NCBI GenBank assembly: GCA_964577175.1
Contig: CAZNYC010000004.1
Coordinates: 1 to 64,000, forward strand
Direction of reading: 5' to 3'
Origin: BS750m-G62 sp964577175
GTDB taxonomy: Bacteria; Planctomycetota; Phycisphaerae; FEN-1346
DNA: 64,000 nucleotides
The position numbers and the translations under genes were made by a program. This document shows positions 15,805-24,578 of the stretch, one piece after another. Position 1 is the stretch's first letter, and every line of letters starts with the position of its first letter. Under the pieces are notes generated by a model. It worked only from the letters and a program-made list of their open reading frames with translations. It was not told where the DNA came from and did not search any database.

Positions 15805-16674
15805 TCAGTCCAGCCGAATGCCCCGGTCCTCGAGCCAGTCCTTCAGGTCGCCCATCTGGGTTTCGAACATCTCGCTGTCGTACTGGGCTTCCATTTTCTG
15901 GATCATCTCGGCGAGGTCGTCCTTCTCGGCGATGGCCTCGTTGACCTTGGCCTCGAAGCCGTCGCTCGTCTGGCGCAGGTCGTCGGTATTGATCTGGATG
16001 CCCAGGATGCCGGCGAGCGTGCGTGCCACCGCCTCGATGCACCGGGGGTTGGTGCCCTGGATGTAGGCGGGGATCTCGGCCACCAGCGTGGCCATCTTGA
16101 TGCCGCGGTCCGCCGCCGCGTGCGTCAGGTACGTGGCGAAATGGGCCGGGCCCTCGTAGTCGGTGAAGCGGAAGCCGTGCGGCTCCAGTTCGGCTTTCAT
16201 CTCCGGGTCCGAGACCGAGGCGTACAGGCGGGGGTCGCGGGTGTGCGGCACGACGCCGGCGTAGGAGCCGACGAAGTAGACGGTCCGGATGCGAAAGGCC
16301 TCGCCCAGGCCGAAGAGGCAGTCGGCAAACGCTTCCCACGCCAGGTTCGGCTCCTTGCCGCGGAACAGGATCAGGCGGTTCCCGTCGTCGTACCGGAACC
16401 GGTTGGCGGGCGGGTCGTAGGCGTGGACGATGCCGTCGGTGATCTCGCAGTGGGGGCGGAACAGGGCCGAGATCTCCATCGACCCGGGGAAGTTATAGAT
16501 GTAGAATCCCCGCGGCTCGATCTCGGCCAGCGGCCGGGCGCCGAGTTTCTCGGACAGGTACTTCACGCAGCCGGTCGAGACGTCGCCCCCGTCCATCCAA
16601 CCCGAGAAGCCCAGCACCATGCGGGCGCCGTCGATCTCCGGGTAGGCCTTGATGTTCAGGCGGTCGGTCGGCAC
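15805..16674 (-). CDS. PAC2 family protein (proteasome-assembly-chaperone-like)
   Basis: 289 residues, soluble. The start chosen is a GTG (VPTDRLNIKAYPEI) with AGGAG 8 bases upstream; the frame extends further without support. PAC2 family marks: MVLGFSGWMDGGDVSTGCVKYL at the start, YNFPGSMEISALFRP, NRLILFRGKEPNLAWEAFADCL, YFVGSYAGVVPHTR (the central GSxAGxxPHTR-type block) and VAEIPAYIQGTNPRC. The C-terminal ~60 residues are a charged helical tail. Bacterial members are found beside Pup-proteasome genes in Actinobacteria and alone elsewhere, so the role here is unknown. The last 51 bases plus the stop are duplicated across the assembly gap. It may share a divergent promoter region with the symporter. 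Confidence 0.85.
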   Translation of the reverse strand: MPTDRLNIKAYPEIDGARMVLGFSGWMDGGDVSTGCVKYLSEKLGARPLAEIEPRGFYIYNFPGSMEISALFRPHCEITDGIVHAYDPPANRFRYDDGNRLILFRGKEPNLAWEAFADCLFGLGEAFRIRTVYFVGSYAGVVPHTRDPRLYASVSDPEMKAELEPHGFRFTDYEGPAHFATYLTHAAADRGIKMATLVAEIPAYIQGTNPRCIEAVARTLAGILGIQINTDDLRQTSDGFEAKVNEAIAEKDDLAEMIQKMEAQYDSEMFETQMGDLKDWLEDRGIRLD

Positions 16675-16946
16675 GGGAGTTTCTCCTGCCGCCGGTGCGC
16701 CGCACCGGCGCCGGTTCACCTATTCAGGGTGCAGGGGATGGGGCACAATGTCAAGGGTCCAGCCAAAGCCCCGTCCTCTCGCGGGAAGCGCTTGCGACCC
16801 GCGGCCCGACTCCTACAATCAGGAGCCGGACCCGAAGGTGCCACTGGCGGCTTGCCCGCCCGTGCGCTCCGACCGCCGGGGGAACACTGGCTGACAAGCA
16901 GCCCGTGGCACCCCTGTTCTGACAGGCACTAACGCGAGGGCACTGC
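16675..16946. repeat. Intergenic region with family-2 hairpins
   Basis: No gene seen. GGTGCCACTGGCGG...CCGCC (about 16837-16860) and CACTGGCTGACAAGCAGCCC followed by GTGGCACC (about 16885-16912) are family-2 repeats in opposite and forward orientation. The symporter ribosome binding site (GAGG) lies at the right end. Confidence 0.55.
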
Positions 16947-18638
16947 ATGGCCGCCGCCGACATCGTCTGCCTCGTCCTGTACCTGGTGCTTATCACGGGC
17001 CTGGGCATCTACGCCGCACGCCTCGTCCACCGGATGAGCGACTACTTCATGCCGCGCCGCTTCGGCAAGGTCATGATGATCACGCACGCGTTCGGGACGG
17101 GCACGCATTCCGACCAGGCGGTGAGCGTGGCCTCGAAGACGTACACGAGCGGCCTGAGCGGTATCTGGTACCAGTGGCTGTGGCTGTTCGCGACGCCGTT
17201 CTACTGGCTCATCGCGCCGGTGATGCGGCGGTTCCGGGCGATTACGATGGGCGACGTTTTCGCGGCCCGTTACGACCGCAGCACGGCCCGCCTCTTCGCC
17301 GTCGTCGGCATGCTCCAGATGAGTGTGAGCATCGGTGTCATGCTGAAGGGGAGCGGGGCGGTCATCGAGGCCAGCACGGGCATCCCCGCCTGGGGCGCCA
17401 TTGCCGCCATGACCGTCATGTTCGTGGCGTACGGCGTGGCGGGCGGGCTGAGCGCCGCGATCGTCACCGATTTCATTCAAGGCATCCTGACGGTCGTCTT
17501 TTCATTTCTCCTGTTGCCGTTCGTGCTCGACGCGGTGGGCGGCCTGGCGGGGCTGCACGAGCAGATCACGGACCCGAAGATGTTCTCGCTCGTCGCGCCG
17601 GGCGAAATCAATACCTTCTATATCGTGATGATCGCCGTCAACGGACTCGTCGGCATCGTCACCCAGCCGCACACGATGGGGAACTGCGCCGCCGGCAAGA
17701 CCGAAATGGAAGGCCGCGTCGGATGGATGGGCGGCAACTTCGTCAAACGCATCTGCACGATGGCGTGGTGCCTGACGGGTCTGGCGGGCGTGGCGTACCT
17801 GGCCGGGACGAAGGTGAATCCGGACGAGGTGTACGGCGTGATGGCGGCCGACTTCCTGCCGCGCATCCTGCCCGGCCTGCTGGGCGTGTTTCTGGCGGCG
17901 CTGCTCGCGAGCGTGATGAGTTCGTGCGACTCGTTCATGATCGCCTCGTCGGCCCTCTTCACGGAGAACATCTACAGGCCCCTGAGGCCGGGCAAGGCGG
18001 ATCGGCATTACTTGGGCGTCGGCCGCGTCGTGGCTTTGGCCGTTGTCGCGGGCGGCGTGCTGGTGGCGTTCATGCTGCCGAACGTCGTGCGTGGTCTGGA
18101 GTGGTTCTGGAAGATCTCGCCGACCATCGGCATCGCCTTCTGGCTGGGCCTGTTCTGGCGGCGGACGACCACGGCCGGCGCCTGGGCCGCCACGCTCGTC
18201 GGCTTCGCCGTCCTGCTCGTCGTCTCGTACGCCACGGGGCTGATGGAGGCGCTGGAGGGCACGGGCGTGAACCTGACGCTCGGCCTGGTTCGCCGCACGG
18301 AGTCGGGCGTCGCCGAGATGGTCCTGCCGTGGCAGATGGTCGCCTACCTGGGGGCCGGCACGCTGGCGGGCGTCCTCGTCAGCCTGCTGACGCGCCCGGT
18401 GCCGAAGGCCCAACTGGACCACTACTACGCCCTCACGCGGACGCCCGTGGCGCCGGGCGAGGAGGTCGACGAGCCGTGCACGCTGCCCGAGGGTACAACG
18501 CCCGCGCCGCGGCGAGTGCTCGTGGAATGGGGCGGCCTGGAGATTCCCGTGCCGACGCGCACCTCCGTCATCGGTTTCGTGATAGGGTGGGTGCTCGTGG
18601 GGGCAATGATCGGCGGGTTCTACTGGCTGACGCAGTAA
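16947..18638 (+). CDS. Sodium:solute symporter family protein
   Basis: Inner-membrane Na+-coupled uptake protein of the SSS family, 563 residues with about 13 helices. It begins directly with a helix (DIVCLVLYLVLITGLGIYAARL). Family features include YFMPRRFGKVMM, the long TM block through WQWLWLFATPFYWLIAPVM, the VAYGVAGGLSAAIVTDFIQGILTVV core (the SSS signature region), and NGLVGIVTQPHTMG. The hydrophilic C-terminal part ends in one more helix (VIGFVIGWVLVGAMIGGFYW). Substrate is uncertain; planctomycete members next to glycan genes often carry sugars or sugar acids. GAGG stands 8 bases before the ATG. It is alone on its strand here. Confidence 0.92.
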   Translation: MAAADIVCLVLYLVLITGLGIYAARLVHRMSDYFMPRRFGKVMMITHAFGTGTHSDQAVSVASKTYTSGLSGIWYQWLWLFATPFYWLIAPVMRRFRAITMGDVFAARYDRSTARLFAVVGMLQMSVSIGVMLKGSGAVIEASTGIPAWGAIAAMTVMFVAYGVAGGLSAAIVTDFIQGILTVVFSFLLLPFVLDAVGGLAGLHEQITDPKMFSLVAPGEINTFYIVMIAVNGLVGIVTQPHTMGNCAAGKTEMEGRVGWMGGNFVKRICTMAWCLTGLAGVAYLAGTKVNPDEVYGVMAADFLPRILPGLLGVFLAALLASVMSSCDSFMIASSALFTENIYRPLRPGKADRHYLGVGRVVALAVVAGGVLVAFMLPNVVRGLEWFWKISPTIGIAFWLGLFWRRTTTAGAWAATLVGFAVLLVVSYATGLMEALEGTGVNLTLGLVRRTESGVAEMVLPWQMVAYLGAGTLAGVLVSLLTRPVPKAQLDHYYALTRTPVAPGEEVDEPCTLPEGTTPAPRRVLVEWGGLEIPVPTRTSVIGFVIGWVLVGAMIGGFYWLTQ

Positions 18639-18964
18639 ACGAAGCCGCGGGCTGCGAGCCAACGGCGGCGCGCCCGTCGAGCCCGGCGCTGTTCGAGCCG
18701 CGTGCATAAGCGCGGGGGTATCCTCATCCGCACTGCGAGGATCGCGCCGCCGGCGTGGTTGGTTGGCTTAAAACCTGTGGCCTGCGGCTTGCAGCGTAAG
18801 AGCCTATCCGAATCACCCTCTGGCTGCGGCGACCGTAGCCGGCGTCGGGCTGCATCGCCAACCCGGAGACGGGTTGCCTGCTTCGCCCTCCTTGCCTGCG
18901 GCCGCCTCGCTCGGCCTCGGGCCGACGAGGGGTGATTCGGATAGGCTCTAAGTCGCGGGGCGAC
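18639..18964. other. Intergenic region containing a MITE-like element
   Basis: No gene seen. The first 160 bases are featureless GC-rich sequence after the symporter stop. The remainder is the inverted-repeat-bounded element at 18799-18949. The HzsA-like gene ends directly after it. Confidence 0.6.
18799..18949. mobile_element. MITE-like element with 20-base terminal inverted repeats
   Basis: AGAGCCTATCCGAATCACCC at 18799-18818 is repeated in perfect inverted form at 18930-18949. The ~110 bases between have no coding frame. The GAGCCTATCC end resembles termini of IS4/IS5-group insertion sequences, so a deletion derivative of such an IS is likely. Possible A/T-rich target duplication bases (TAA...TAA) flank it. 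The element lies just after the HzsA-like gene's 3' end. Confidence 0.7.
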
Positions 18965-21880
18965 TCACTCCAAGATCGGCTCAACCACCTCGCCGCGGGC
19001 CTGGGCCTCCGTCTTCTCGTAGGCGCCGTAGAACTCGCTGTTCAGGTCCAGCCACAGGGTGACGCGCCGCAGGGCCTCCGGCGGCAGGTCCACGCCGTAA
19101 TGGGCCGGGCCGAGGTACTCCAGCAGCCGCGACGCCCGCGCCCCGAACCTGCCCGGCACGGTCCGGCTGCCGCCGTGCGCGCCCGCGTTGATCGACCCGT
19201 TGTAGACGTGGAAGTAGAAGCCGAACGCCTCGGCAAGGTTCGCATACGATCGCGTCCAGCCGTGCTTCGCGCCGGGGGCGCCGGCCAGGTCCAGGGCGTC
19301 TTCCTTTTCGTGGCACGCCACGCAGTGCCGGTCGAGGACGGGCTGGACCAGCCGCACGTAGTTGAACGGGTTGGAGCCCTCGGCCTCCGGCTCGAGCGGC
19401 GAGGGCCCCCGCCGCAGCGCCACGGGCAGCGGGCCGGTGGGCCGGCGCTGCCGCCGTTTCGGCTCGTGGCAGCCCTGGCAGACGAGCCGCTCGCCGGGGT
19501 GCACATACGTGACGGACCGCATCGACTGGATGGCCATCCCCTTCTCGTCGAGCGCCTGAAAGTAGATGGGCACGCCGACCGGCGCTTCGAAATGGACGCT
19601 GCCGTCCGCCTCGACCGGCACCGTGCCGAGCGACGCCCGCGCGTTGGACTGCCGGGCCACGCCGATGCGGGGTTTGTCCGGCGGCGGGGTGCTCTTGGGC
19701 AGAAGTTGGACGATGCGGAGGCGGTCGACCTTCGCCCCCTCGGGCCACTGGAAATCGCTGTCGTACATGTCCATGACGGCGACGGTGGCCGGGCGCTTGC
19801 CGAATGTCCGTTTGCCGCGGACCGTCTGCGCGGTCTCGGTCGGGATGACGGGCGGGCGGGGCCGCGGCCGCAGCGGGATCGGGCTCAGCGACGGGACCGA
19901 CTCATGGCGATACAGAAGCGTCCGGTTGCCGAAGGCGTCGGCCAGGTACAGGCCGTGCCGCTTCGCCGCCGGGTCGTAGGCGCAGAGCCAGAAGTCCTCC
20001 GAGAGGGGCCACGGGGTGGCAAAGATCATGTGGCGGCGGATGTCGCCTTCGGCCTCCGGGAAACGGACCTCGGGGGTCAGGCGCGCGAGTTGCGACATCG
20101 CCCGGTCGTCCTCGTGCGACTGGTCGATCAGCACGAGCGACCCGAACGCGTGCCCGTGGTGGGCGCCCGTGGTGGCGATGTACCGGAGCGAGCCGGGCAC
20201 CGCCCGGATGCTCATCTCCATCCACGGCCGGCTGCCGCGCTCCAGCGGATAGTTGCCGTGCATCGACCGCGGGTCCCGGCCGTCGGGATAACACGTCCAG
20301 ATATGATGGGCCACGTTCGTGTCGCGGTCCACGTAGTCCCACCGCGTGTAGACGATGCGGCCGAAGCGATCGACGCTCGGGTGCCACTCGTGCGTCTCGT
20401 GGTAGGAGAGCGGGACGATGTCCGAGCCGTCCGGCTCCATCGAGTGCAGGGTGTAGGTGGGGCAGTGCCGGCCGCACCGCAGGTACCCGCCTCGGCGGAG
20501 GCTGATGAAGGCGACCCGTCCGGACGGCAGGACGCACGGGTCGAAGTCGTCCCACGGGCCGTCGGTCAGTTGCCGGAGGTTCGACCCGTCCGCGTTCACC
20601 TTGAAGACGTGGTAGCAGCACTCGGGGGTCCAGGTATATGTTTTCTCGGCCTCGGCCTGGGTCCAGGCGAAGTAGACGGTCCGGCCGTCGAAGGCGAGTT
20701 CGGGGGAGAGGAACGAGCCGCCCTCCAGCCGCCGGCCCTCCAGGCGGCCGTTCTCGACGGTCGCGTCGGCGAGGAGGTTCCGCAGGCGCGGCTCCGGGCC
20801 GAAGGCGTCGTCCAGGACGAACAGCCCGCCGCCCGGGCGGGCGTTGCAGCCGTAATACTGATCGCACATGTGGAACGGCCCGCCGGCGTCGCGGCGCTGG
20901 ATGAACAGGATGCGGTCGAAGTCGAGCAGGGGGTTCGCCAGGGCGATGCGCCGCCTCAGGCGCATCGCCTCGTGGAACAGGCGGTACCGTTCGGGCGTTT
21001 TGGCGGGGTCGATGCCGGCCGCGCGGCGCTGCAGGTCGGCGAGTTCGTCGGCGGCTTCCGAAAGGTCCGGCGCCCCCGGCATCTCCCGCAGGCGGTGGAG
21101 CAGGGCGGCCGAACGGCGGAGCAGAACGTCCACGGGGTCGCGGTCGTCCTCACGGATGAGGGCCGCGGGGTGATACGCCTCGCCGCCGATTCGCTTGAAC
21201 CACTTCCGGTCGCCGAGCCCGCGGGCGAGTTCGTGCCAGCGACGGCGTGTCTCGTCGGCCAGGGCCGGCCGCGCCCACGCGCCGCGTTCGGCTTCGTGGG
21301 CGTCCGCCAGGTCCGTCGGCAGGGGAGGGCCTTCGCCGGGACGGGCCGTTGCTTTCGAGAGTCCGCGAATCTCGCGGGCCAGGACGGCCACGCCCCACCG
21401 GTTGCCGGGCGGGACCGTCACCGTTTGGCCGGCCCGGAGGTCCGTGCGGTAGACCGTCCAGTGGTATGTCCGGCCGCCCACCACGCTCACCATCCGGCCG
21501 GCCTCGTCCCATTCGCCGGTCACGTTCAGCGAGGCGGGCGTGGGCCGGGAGGCGGCGTCGCCGGCGTCGCCCTCACCCCAGCAGGCGTAGACGGCCCCGT
21601 CGGTCTCGGCCGTGACGGTCAGCGCCGCCGGGTTCTTGTGCCGGTTGACCGTGACGGCGAGGCCGCGCAGCGCCGCCGGCACGCGGGTGAAGGTGTACGG
21701 GCGGTTGGTGCTGATGCGGCCGCCCTCGCGCAGCGTGGATGTGCGGACGGGCTTGTCGCCCTTGACGGTGACGACGGCGGCGTCGTCGCGCGCCGGCGGT
21801 CGGGCGGTGGCCTGCGGTGCCAAGAGCAGGACGGGCAGCAGGGCGAGGGTCGTCATCGCGGTAGGGCCGGGCCGGGTCAT
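18965..21880 (-). CDS. Exported HzsA-related dihaem protein
   Basis: 971 residues with a Sec-type signal peptide (MTTLALLPVLLLAPQATA region). The start at MTRPGPTAM has GAGG 7 bases upstream. The middle of the protein has the beta-propeller pattern of the hydrazine-synthase alpha-subunit family: DFDRILFIQRR, FAWTQ, HVFKVNADGSNLRQLTDGPWDDFDPCVLPSGRVAFIS, then the cysteine-rich RCGRHCPTYTLHSMEPDGSD. Two c-type haem motifs, CQGCH and CVACH, are in the C-terminal ~250 residues. Family members outside anammox bacteria are periplasmic oxidoreductases of unknown substrate, so hydrazine synthesis is not implied: no HzsB/C or hydrazine dehydrogenase is in the window. Downstream of a beta-propeller lipoprotein gene on the same strand, with hairpin repeats between. 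Confidence 0.88.
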   Translation of the reverse strand: MTRPGPTAMTTLALLPVLLLAPQATARPPARDDAAVVTVKGDKPVRTSTLREGGRISTNRPYTFTRVPAALRGLAVTVNRHKNPAALTVTAETDGAVYACWGEGDAGDAASRPTPASLNVTGEWDEAGRMVSVVGGRTYHWTVYRTDLRAGQTVTVPPGNRWGVAVLAREIRGLSKATARPGEGPPLPTDLADAHEAERGAWARPALADETRRRWHELARGLGDRKWFKRIGGEAYHPAALIREDDRDPVDVLLRRSAALLHRLREMPGAPDLSEAADELADLQRRAAGIDPAKTPERYRLFHEAMRLRRRIALANPLLDFDRILFIQRRDAGGPFHMCDQYYGCNARPGGGLFVLDDAFGPEPRLRNLLADATVENGRLEGRRLEGGSFLSPELAFDGRTVYFAWTQAEAEKTYTWTPECCYHVFKVNADGSNLRQLTDGPWDDFDPCVLPSGRVAFISLRRGGYLRCGRHCPTYTLHSMEPDGSDIVPLSYHETHEWHPSVDRFGRIVYTRWDYVDRDTNVAHHIWTCYPDGRDPRSMHGNYPLERGSRPWMEMSIRAVPGSLRYIATTGAHHGHAFGSLVLIDQSHEDDRAMSQLARLTPEVRFPEAEGDIRRHMIFATPWPLSEDFWLCAYDPAAKRHGLYLADAFGNRTLLYRHESVPSLSPIPLRPRPRPPVIPTETAQTVRGKRTFGKRPATVAVMDMYDSDFQWPEGAKVDRLRIVQLLPKSTPPPDKPRIGVARQSNARASLGTVPVEADGSVHFEAPVGVPIYFQALDEKGMAIQSMRSVTYVHPGERLVCQGCHEPKRRQRRPTGPLPVALRRGPSPLEPEAEGSNPFNYVRLVQPVLDRHCVACHEKEDALDLAGAPGAKHGWTRSYANLAEAFGFYFHVYNGSINAGAHGGSRTVPGRFGARASRLLEYLGPAHYGVDLPPEALRRVTLWLDLNSEFYGAYEKTEAQARGEVVEPILE

Positions 21881-21899
21881 TGATTGCCTCAGAGATAGT

Positions 21900-21987
21900 G
21901 CGCGGCGGCTCTCCGTACCCGCCGCGCGGTTTTTCCTTCTGCACTCGCGTTCCTGTTCGGCGCGGTGGGTGCGGAGACCCACCGCGC
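21900..21987. repeat. Pair of family-1 hairpins
   Basis: GCGCGGCGGC...CCCGCCGCGC (21900-21927) and GCGCGGTGGG...CCCACCGCGC (21960-21987), separated by about 30 bases that include TTTTTCC. The pair spacing is like that inside the MITE-like elements, but the CTACAACGCTAA ends are missing. Confidence 0.7.
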
Positions 21988-22016
21988 CCGTTTTGTCGCC
22001 GCGCTTCCCCTGATGC

Positions 22017-23150
22017 CTACTCGGGCAGTTCGATGACGGAGATCGTATGGGGGGCGTCGTACTTGTTGTCGCCGTACGGCAGGTCGATGTTGGAGACGTA
22101 CAGCCGCCCGCCCCGGAGGCACACCTCGCTGGGCGTATCGAGTTCGCCGTCGGCGCCGGTCGTGTTGCCGTTCTTCGCCAGGGTCGTGACCTCGCCGGTC
22201 TCGCCGTCGACGCGGTGGACGGCATTGCCGGCGAAGTCGGCCACGTAGATATCGCCGGTCTCGGGGTCGACCTTGATGCCGTCGGTCGACTCCATGCCGC
22301 CGCCCTCGGCGAAGACGGTTTGCGAGGCGACGCCGCCCTCGTCGTTAAACGTGACTTTCAGGATCTGGGCGTCGCCGAAGTTGCAGTAGTACAGGTGGCC
22401 GTCGGCGTCGAACCCCATACCGTTTGCCCCCACGCGCCAGTCGGGGTTTTTCGTCTGGCAGGTGGTCAGGAGATGCGGGTCGTCGCCGCCGGGCTTCAGT
22501 TGGACCGGATTGGCCGGGTCCAGGTCGGCGATCGCGAAGCGGTACACGCCGCTGACCAGGGGCGTGGCGTCGGGCTTGAGTTTCGTCTCCGTCACGTACA
22601 CGTGTCCGTCGTGGACGGAGACGGCGTTGGACTGGACGAACCCCTCGACGAGCGTCTCGCATCGGACGGCCTTGCCGTCGTCCATGACGATGCGCAGCAG
22701 GCGGGAGGAGGGCGTCTCGGCCCAGTCGGCCTGGGTGTCGGCGACGTAGAGGTGTTCCTGGGGGCCGATGGCCACGCCGAGCGGTCCGACGCGTTTCGTC
22801 TCGGGGTGGACGGGCAGGACCATGAGTTCGCTGATCTGGTCGTTCTTGTCGATGCGCAGTATCGCCGCGGGGTAGTCCGGGTTATTGAAGTTCGGGCACG
22901 ACAGGATGATGGAGCCGTCCGGGGCCAGCACCATGCCGTCCGGCGTGTTGTACTGCTCGGGGAGTTTGACGGCGATGGTGGGCTGGAGGAGGCCTTCGGC
23001 GTCCGGCTTCGGCGCCTCGGCGGCTTCCGGGCGCTCGCCGGTCTCGGGCGCCGGGGCTTCACCGCAGCCGGCCGCCATCAGGCTGAGCGCCAGGAGCAGC
23101 AGGCCGGCACGGCAGATGGCGAGACGGCGGTGATCGGTCGGGCAGAGCAT
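22017..23150 (-). CDS. Lipoprotein beta-propeller (SMP-30/NHL type)
   Basis: 377 residues. Signal peptide with lipobox LMAAGC places it on the outer face of a membrane as a lipoprotein. After a disordered, Pro/Glu/Ala-rich linker (~25-55) there is a six-bladed beta-propeller: repeated units such as NTPDGMVLAPDGSIILSCPN, GPLGVAIGPQEHLYVADTQ, SVHDGHVYVTETKL, GANGMGFDADGHLYYCNFGD, STDGIKVDPETGDIYVADFAGN and DTPSEVCLRGGRLYVSN. That is the SMP-30/gluconolactonase-like or NHL fold, usually binding sugars lactones or acting as a scaffold. The catalytic metal residues cannot be assigned with certainty. AAGGAGG precedes the ATG. Same strand and just upstream of the dihaem protein, so they may be used together. 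Confidence 0.85.
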   Translation of the reverse strand: MLCPTDHRRLAICRAGLLLLALSLMAAGCGEAPAPETGERPEAAEAPKPDAEGLLQPTIAVKLPEQYNTPDGMVLAPDGSIILSCPNFNNPDYPAAILRIDKNDQISELMVLPVHPETKRVGPLGVAIGPQEHLYVADTQADWAETPSSRLLRIVMDDGKAVRCETLVEGFVQSNAVSVHDGHVYVTETKLKPDATPLVSGVYRFAIADLDPANPVQLKPGGDDPHLLTTCQTKNPDWRVGANGMGFDADGHLYYCNFGDAQILKVTFNDEGGVASQTVFAEGGGMESTDGIKVDPETGDIYVADFAGNAVHRVDGETGEVTTLAKNGNTTGADGELDTPSEVCLRGGRLYVSNIDLPYGDNKYDAPHTISVIELPE

Positions 23151-23497
23151 CGTGTGCCTCCTTCGGGTTCGAGACGCATAGCGCTACGGTTCGCGTCCGT
23201 GGCGGCCGGGTGGCGCATGGGCCCATGCCGTCTTCCTCGGGGACGATAGCGAAGCACCGCGCCACGTCGCCATTGAAGCACATCGCGTTCCGCAATGCAA
23301 TGCCTGGCGGGCATCGGTGGCAGGCGTCGGCGCCCCACCGGAGTGGGGAGAATCAGGTTTCGGGTGGAATTCTGGTCGAGCGGCGCGGTATGGTAAGCGT
23401 GTACCGGGCGCCGTATGGGATGCCGCGGCGCACGGCGCGGCGTGTGCAAGCCACCGCCGACAAAGGCCGTTATCTCGATGGGGCCAGCATCTGAGCC
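23151..23497. other. Divergent intergenic region
   Basis: Between the lipoprotein gene (minus) and the diadenylate cyclase gene (plus). No open gene, terminator or convincing promoter hexamers were found; short GC-rich inverted repeats are present (for example around 23390-23450). It must contain the promoter of the 23.5-27.5 kb operon. Confidence 0.4.
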
Positions 23498-24574
23498 GTG
23501 AGCAAGACCTCGCACAACAAGCAGGTTGAGCCGGCGCCGGCGTCGGAAACGGCGCCCGTTTCGGCCAGCCGCATCACCCGCAGCATGCTCGAGCATGCCG
23601 GGAAAATCGCCGAAGTCTGCCAGGCGGCGGCGGTGTTTGTCTACGCCGACGTGATCCAGGGGACCGACGTCGAGTATCCCGAGGACTTTCCGGCCAAGGT
23701 CTACCGGGTCACCAGCCGGCCGGACGACCAGAACGTCGAGGTCGTGCCCCACAGCCGCGTCCTCCGCGTGCCGGACGTCCCCCTGACGCGGACGGCCCAG
23801 GTGAAGATGGCGGCGTTCCTGGCGCTGTCGCGCGGACTGGTCCGTCGCGGCGACACGGTGGTCTTCGTGTCGGGGACCTCGTCGAGCGGCACGCTCGACA
23901 CGATCCTGGTGCTCCAGTTGGGCCGCGAGTTCGAGATGTTCGCTACCGGCGGCGAGGACGAAGACGAGGCCGTCCCGGTCGGCATCCAGCCGGAGGTCAT
24001 CGAGCGGGTCGTCGATCTCGCCTCCGAACTCAGCAGCGAGGGCCGCGAGGGAAAGCCCGTCGGCACCATGTTCGTCATCGGCGACCCCGACCAGATCCAG
24101 CCCCTTACGCACCAACTCGTGCTGAACCCGTTCCGGGGGTACGATGCGAAGGTCCGCAACATCCTGGACCCGACGCTCGGCGAGACGGTCAAGGAACTGG
24201 CGAGCATCGACGGCGCGTTCATCATCCGCGGCGACGGCATCATCGAATCGTGCGGCACGTACCTGAAGACGGCAAGCCAGGAGGAGTACGAACTGCCGCA
24301 GGGACTCGGCGCCCGGCACCATGCGGCGGCGGCGATTACGTCCGTCACACCATCGATCGCCGTCACGGTCAGCGAGTCGACCGGCACGATCGGGGTCTTT
24401 CGCGGCGGGCGGATGGTTACGGAGATCGAGAAGCCCCGCGCCTCCATCCGCACGCAGGCGATGTACCGCGGCCAGCGCCTGGAGCGCGGCTCGGGGAAGC
24501 GCGGCCGCAAACGCAGTGACACGTCGGGATTGGCCAAGGCCGGTCCTTCCGGCAGCGAAAAGGGAAACGGATAA
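23498..24574 (+). CDS. dacZ: DacZ-like diadenylate cyclase (c-di-AMP synthase)
   Basis: Makes cyclic di-AMP from two ATP. The ~358-residue protein has the architecture of the archaeal-type DacZ group: an N-terminal pyruvate-kinase-C-like domain (about residues 30-150, MLEHAGKIAEVCQAAAVFVYAD, FVSGTSSSGTLDTILV) and a C-terminal DAC domain. In the DAC domain the DGA motif is residues 238-240 (SIDGAFIIRGDGIIES) and the ATP-contact motif is R273-H-H followed by AAAAIT; the third residue is H, not the R of DisA/CdaA, as in other DacZ-like proteins. The C-terminal 40 residues are basic and disordered. Start GTG is uncertain because the ribosome binding site is weak; MLEHAG at 23585 is an alternative. 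Only 4 bases separate it from the radical-SAM gene. Confidence 0.85.
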   Translation: MSKTSHNKQVEPAPASETAPVSASRITRSMLEHAGKIAEVCQAAAVFVYADVIQGTDVEYPEDFPAKVYRVTSRPDDQNVEVVPHSRVLRVPDVPLTRTAQVKMAAFLALSRGLVRRGDTVVFVSGTSSSGTLDTILVLQLGREFEMFATGGEDEDEAVPVGIQPEVIERVVDLASELSSEGREGKPVGTMFVIGDPDQIQPLTHQLVLNPFRGYDAKVRNILDPTLGETVKELASIDGAFIIRGDGIIESCGTYLKTASQEEYELPQGLGARHHAAAAITSVTPSIAVTVSESTGTIGVFRGGRMVTEIEKPRASIRTQAMYRGQRLERGSGKRGRKRSDTSGLAKAGPSGSEKGNG

Positions 24575-24578
24575 CACT

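Noticed and set aside
18965..21880. Anammox hydrazine synthesis
   Set aside because: The HzsA-like protein is alone; no HzsB/C, hydrazine dehydrogenase or other anammox marker is in the window.
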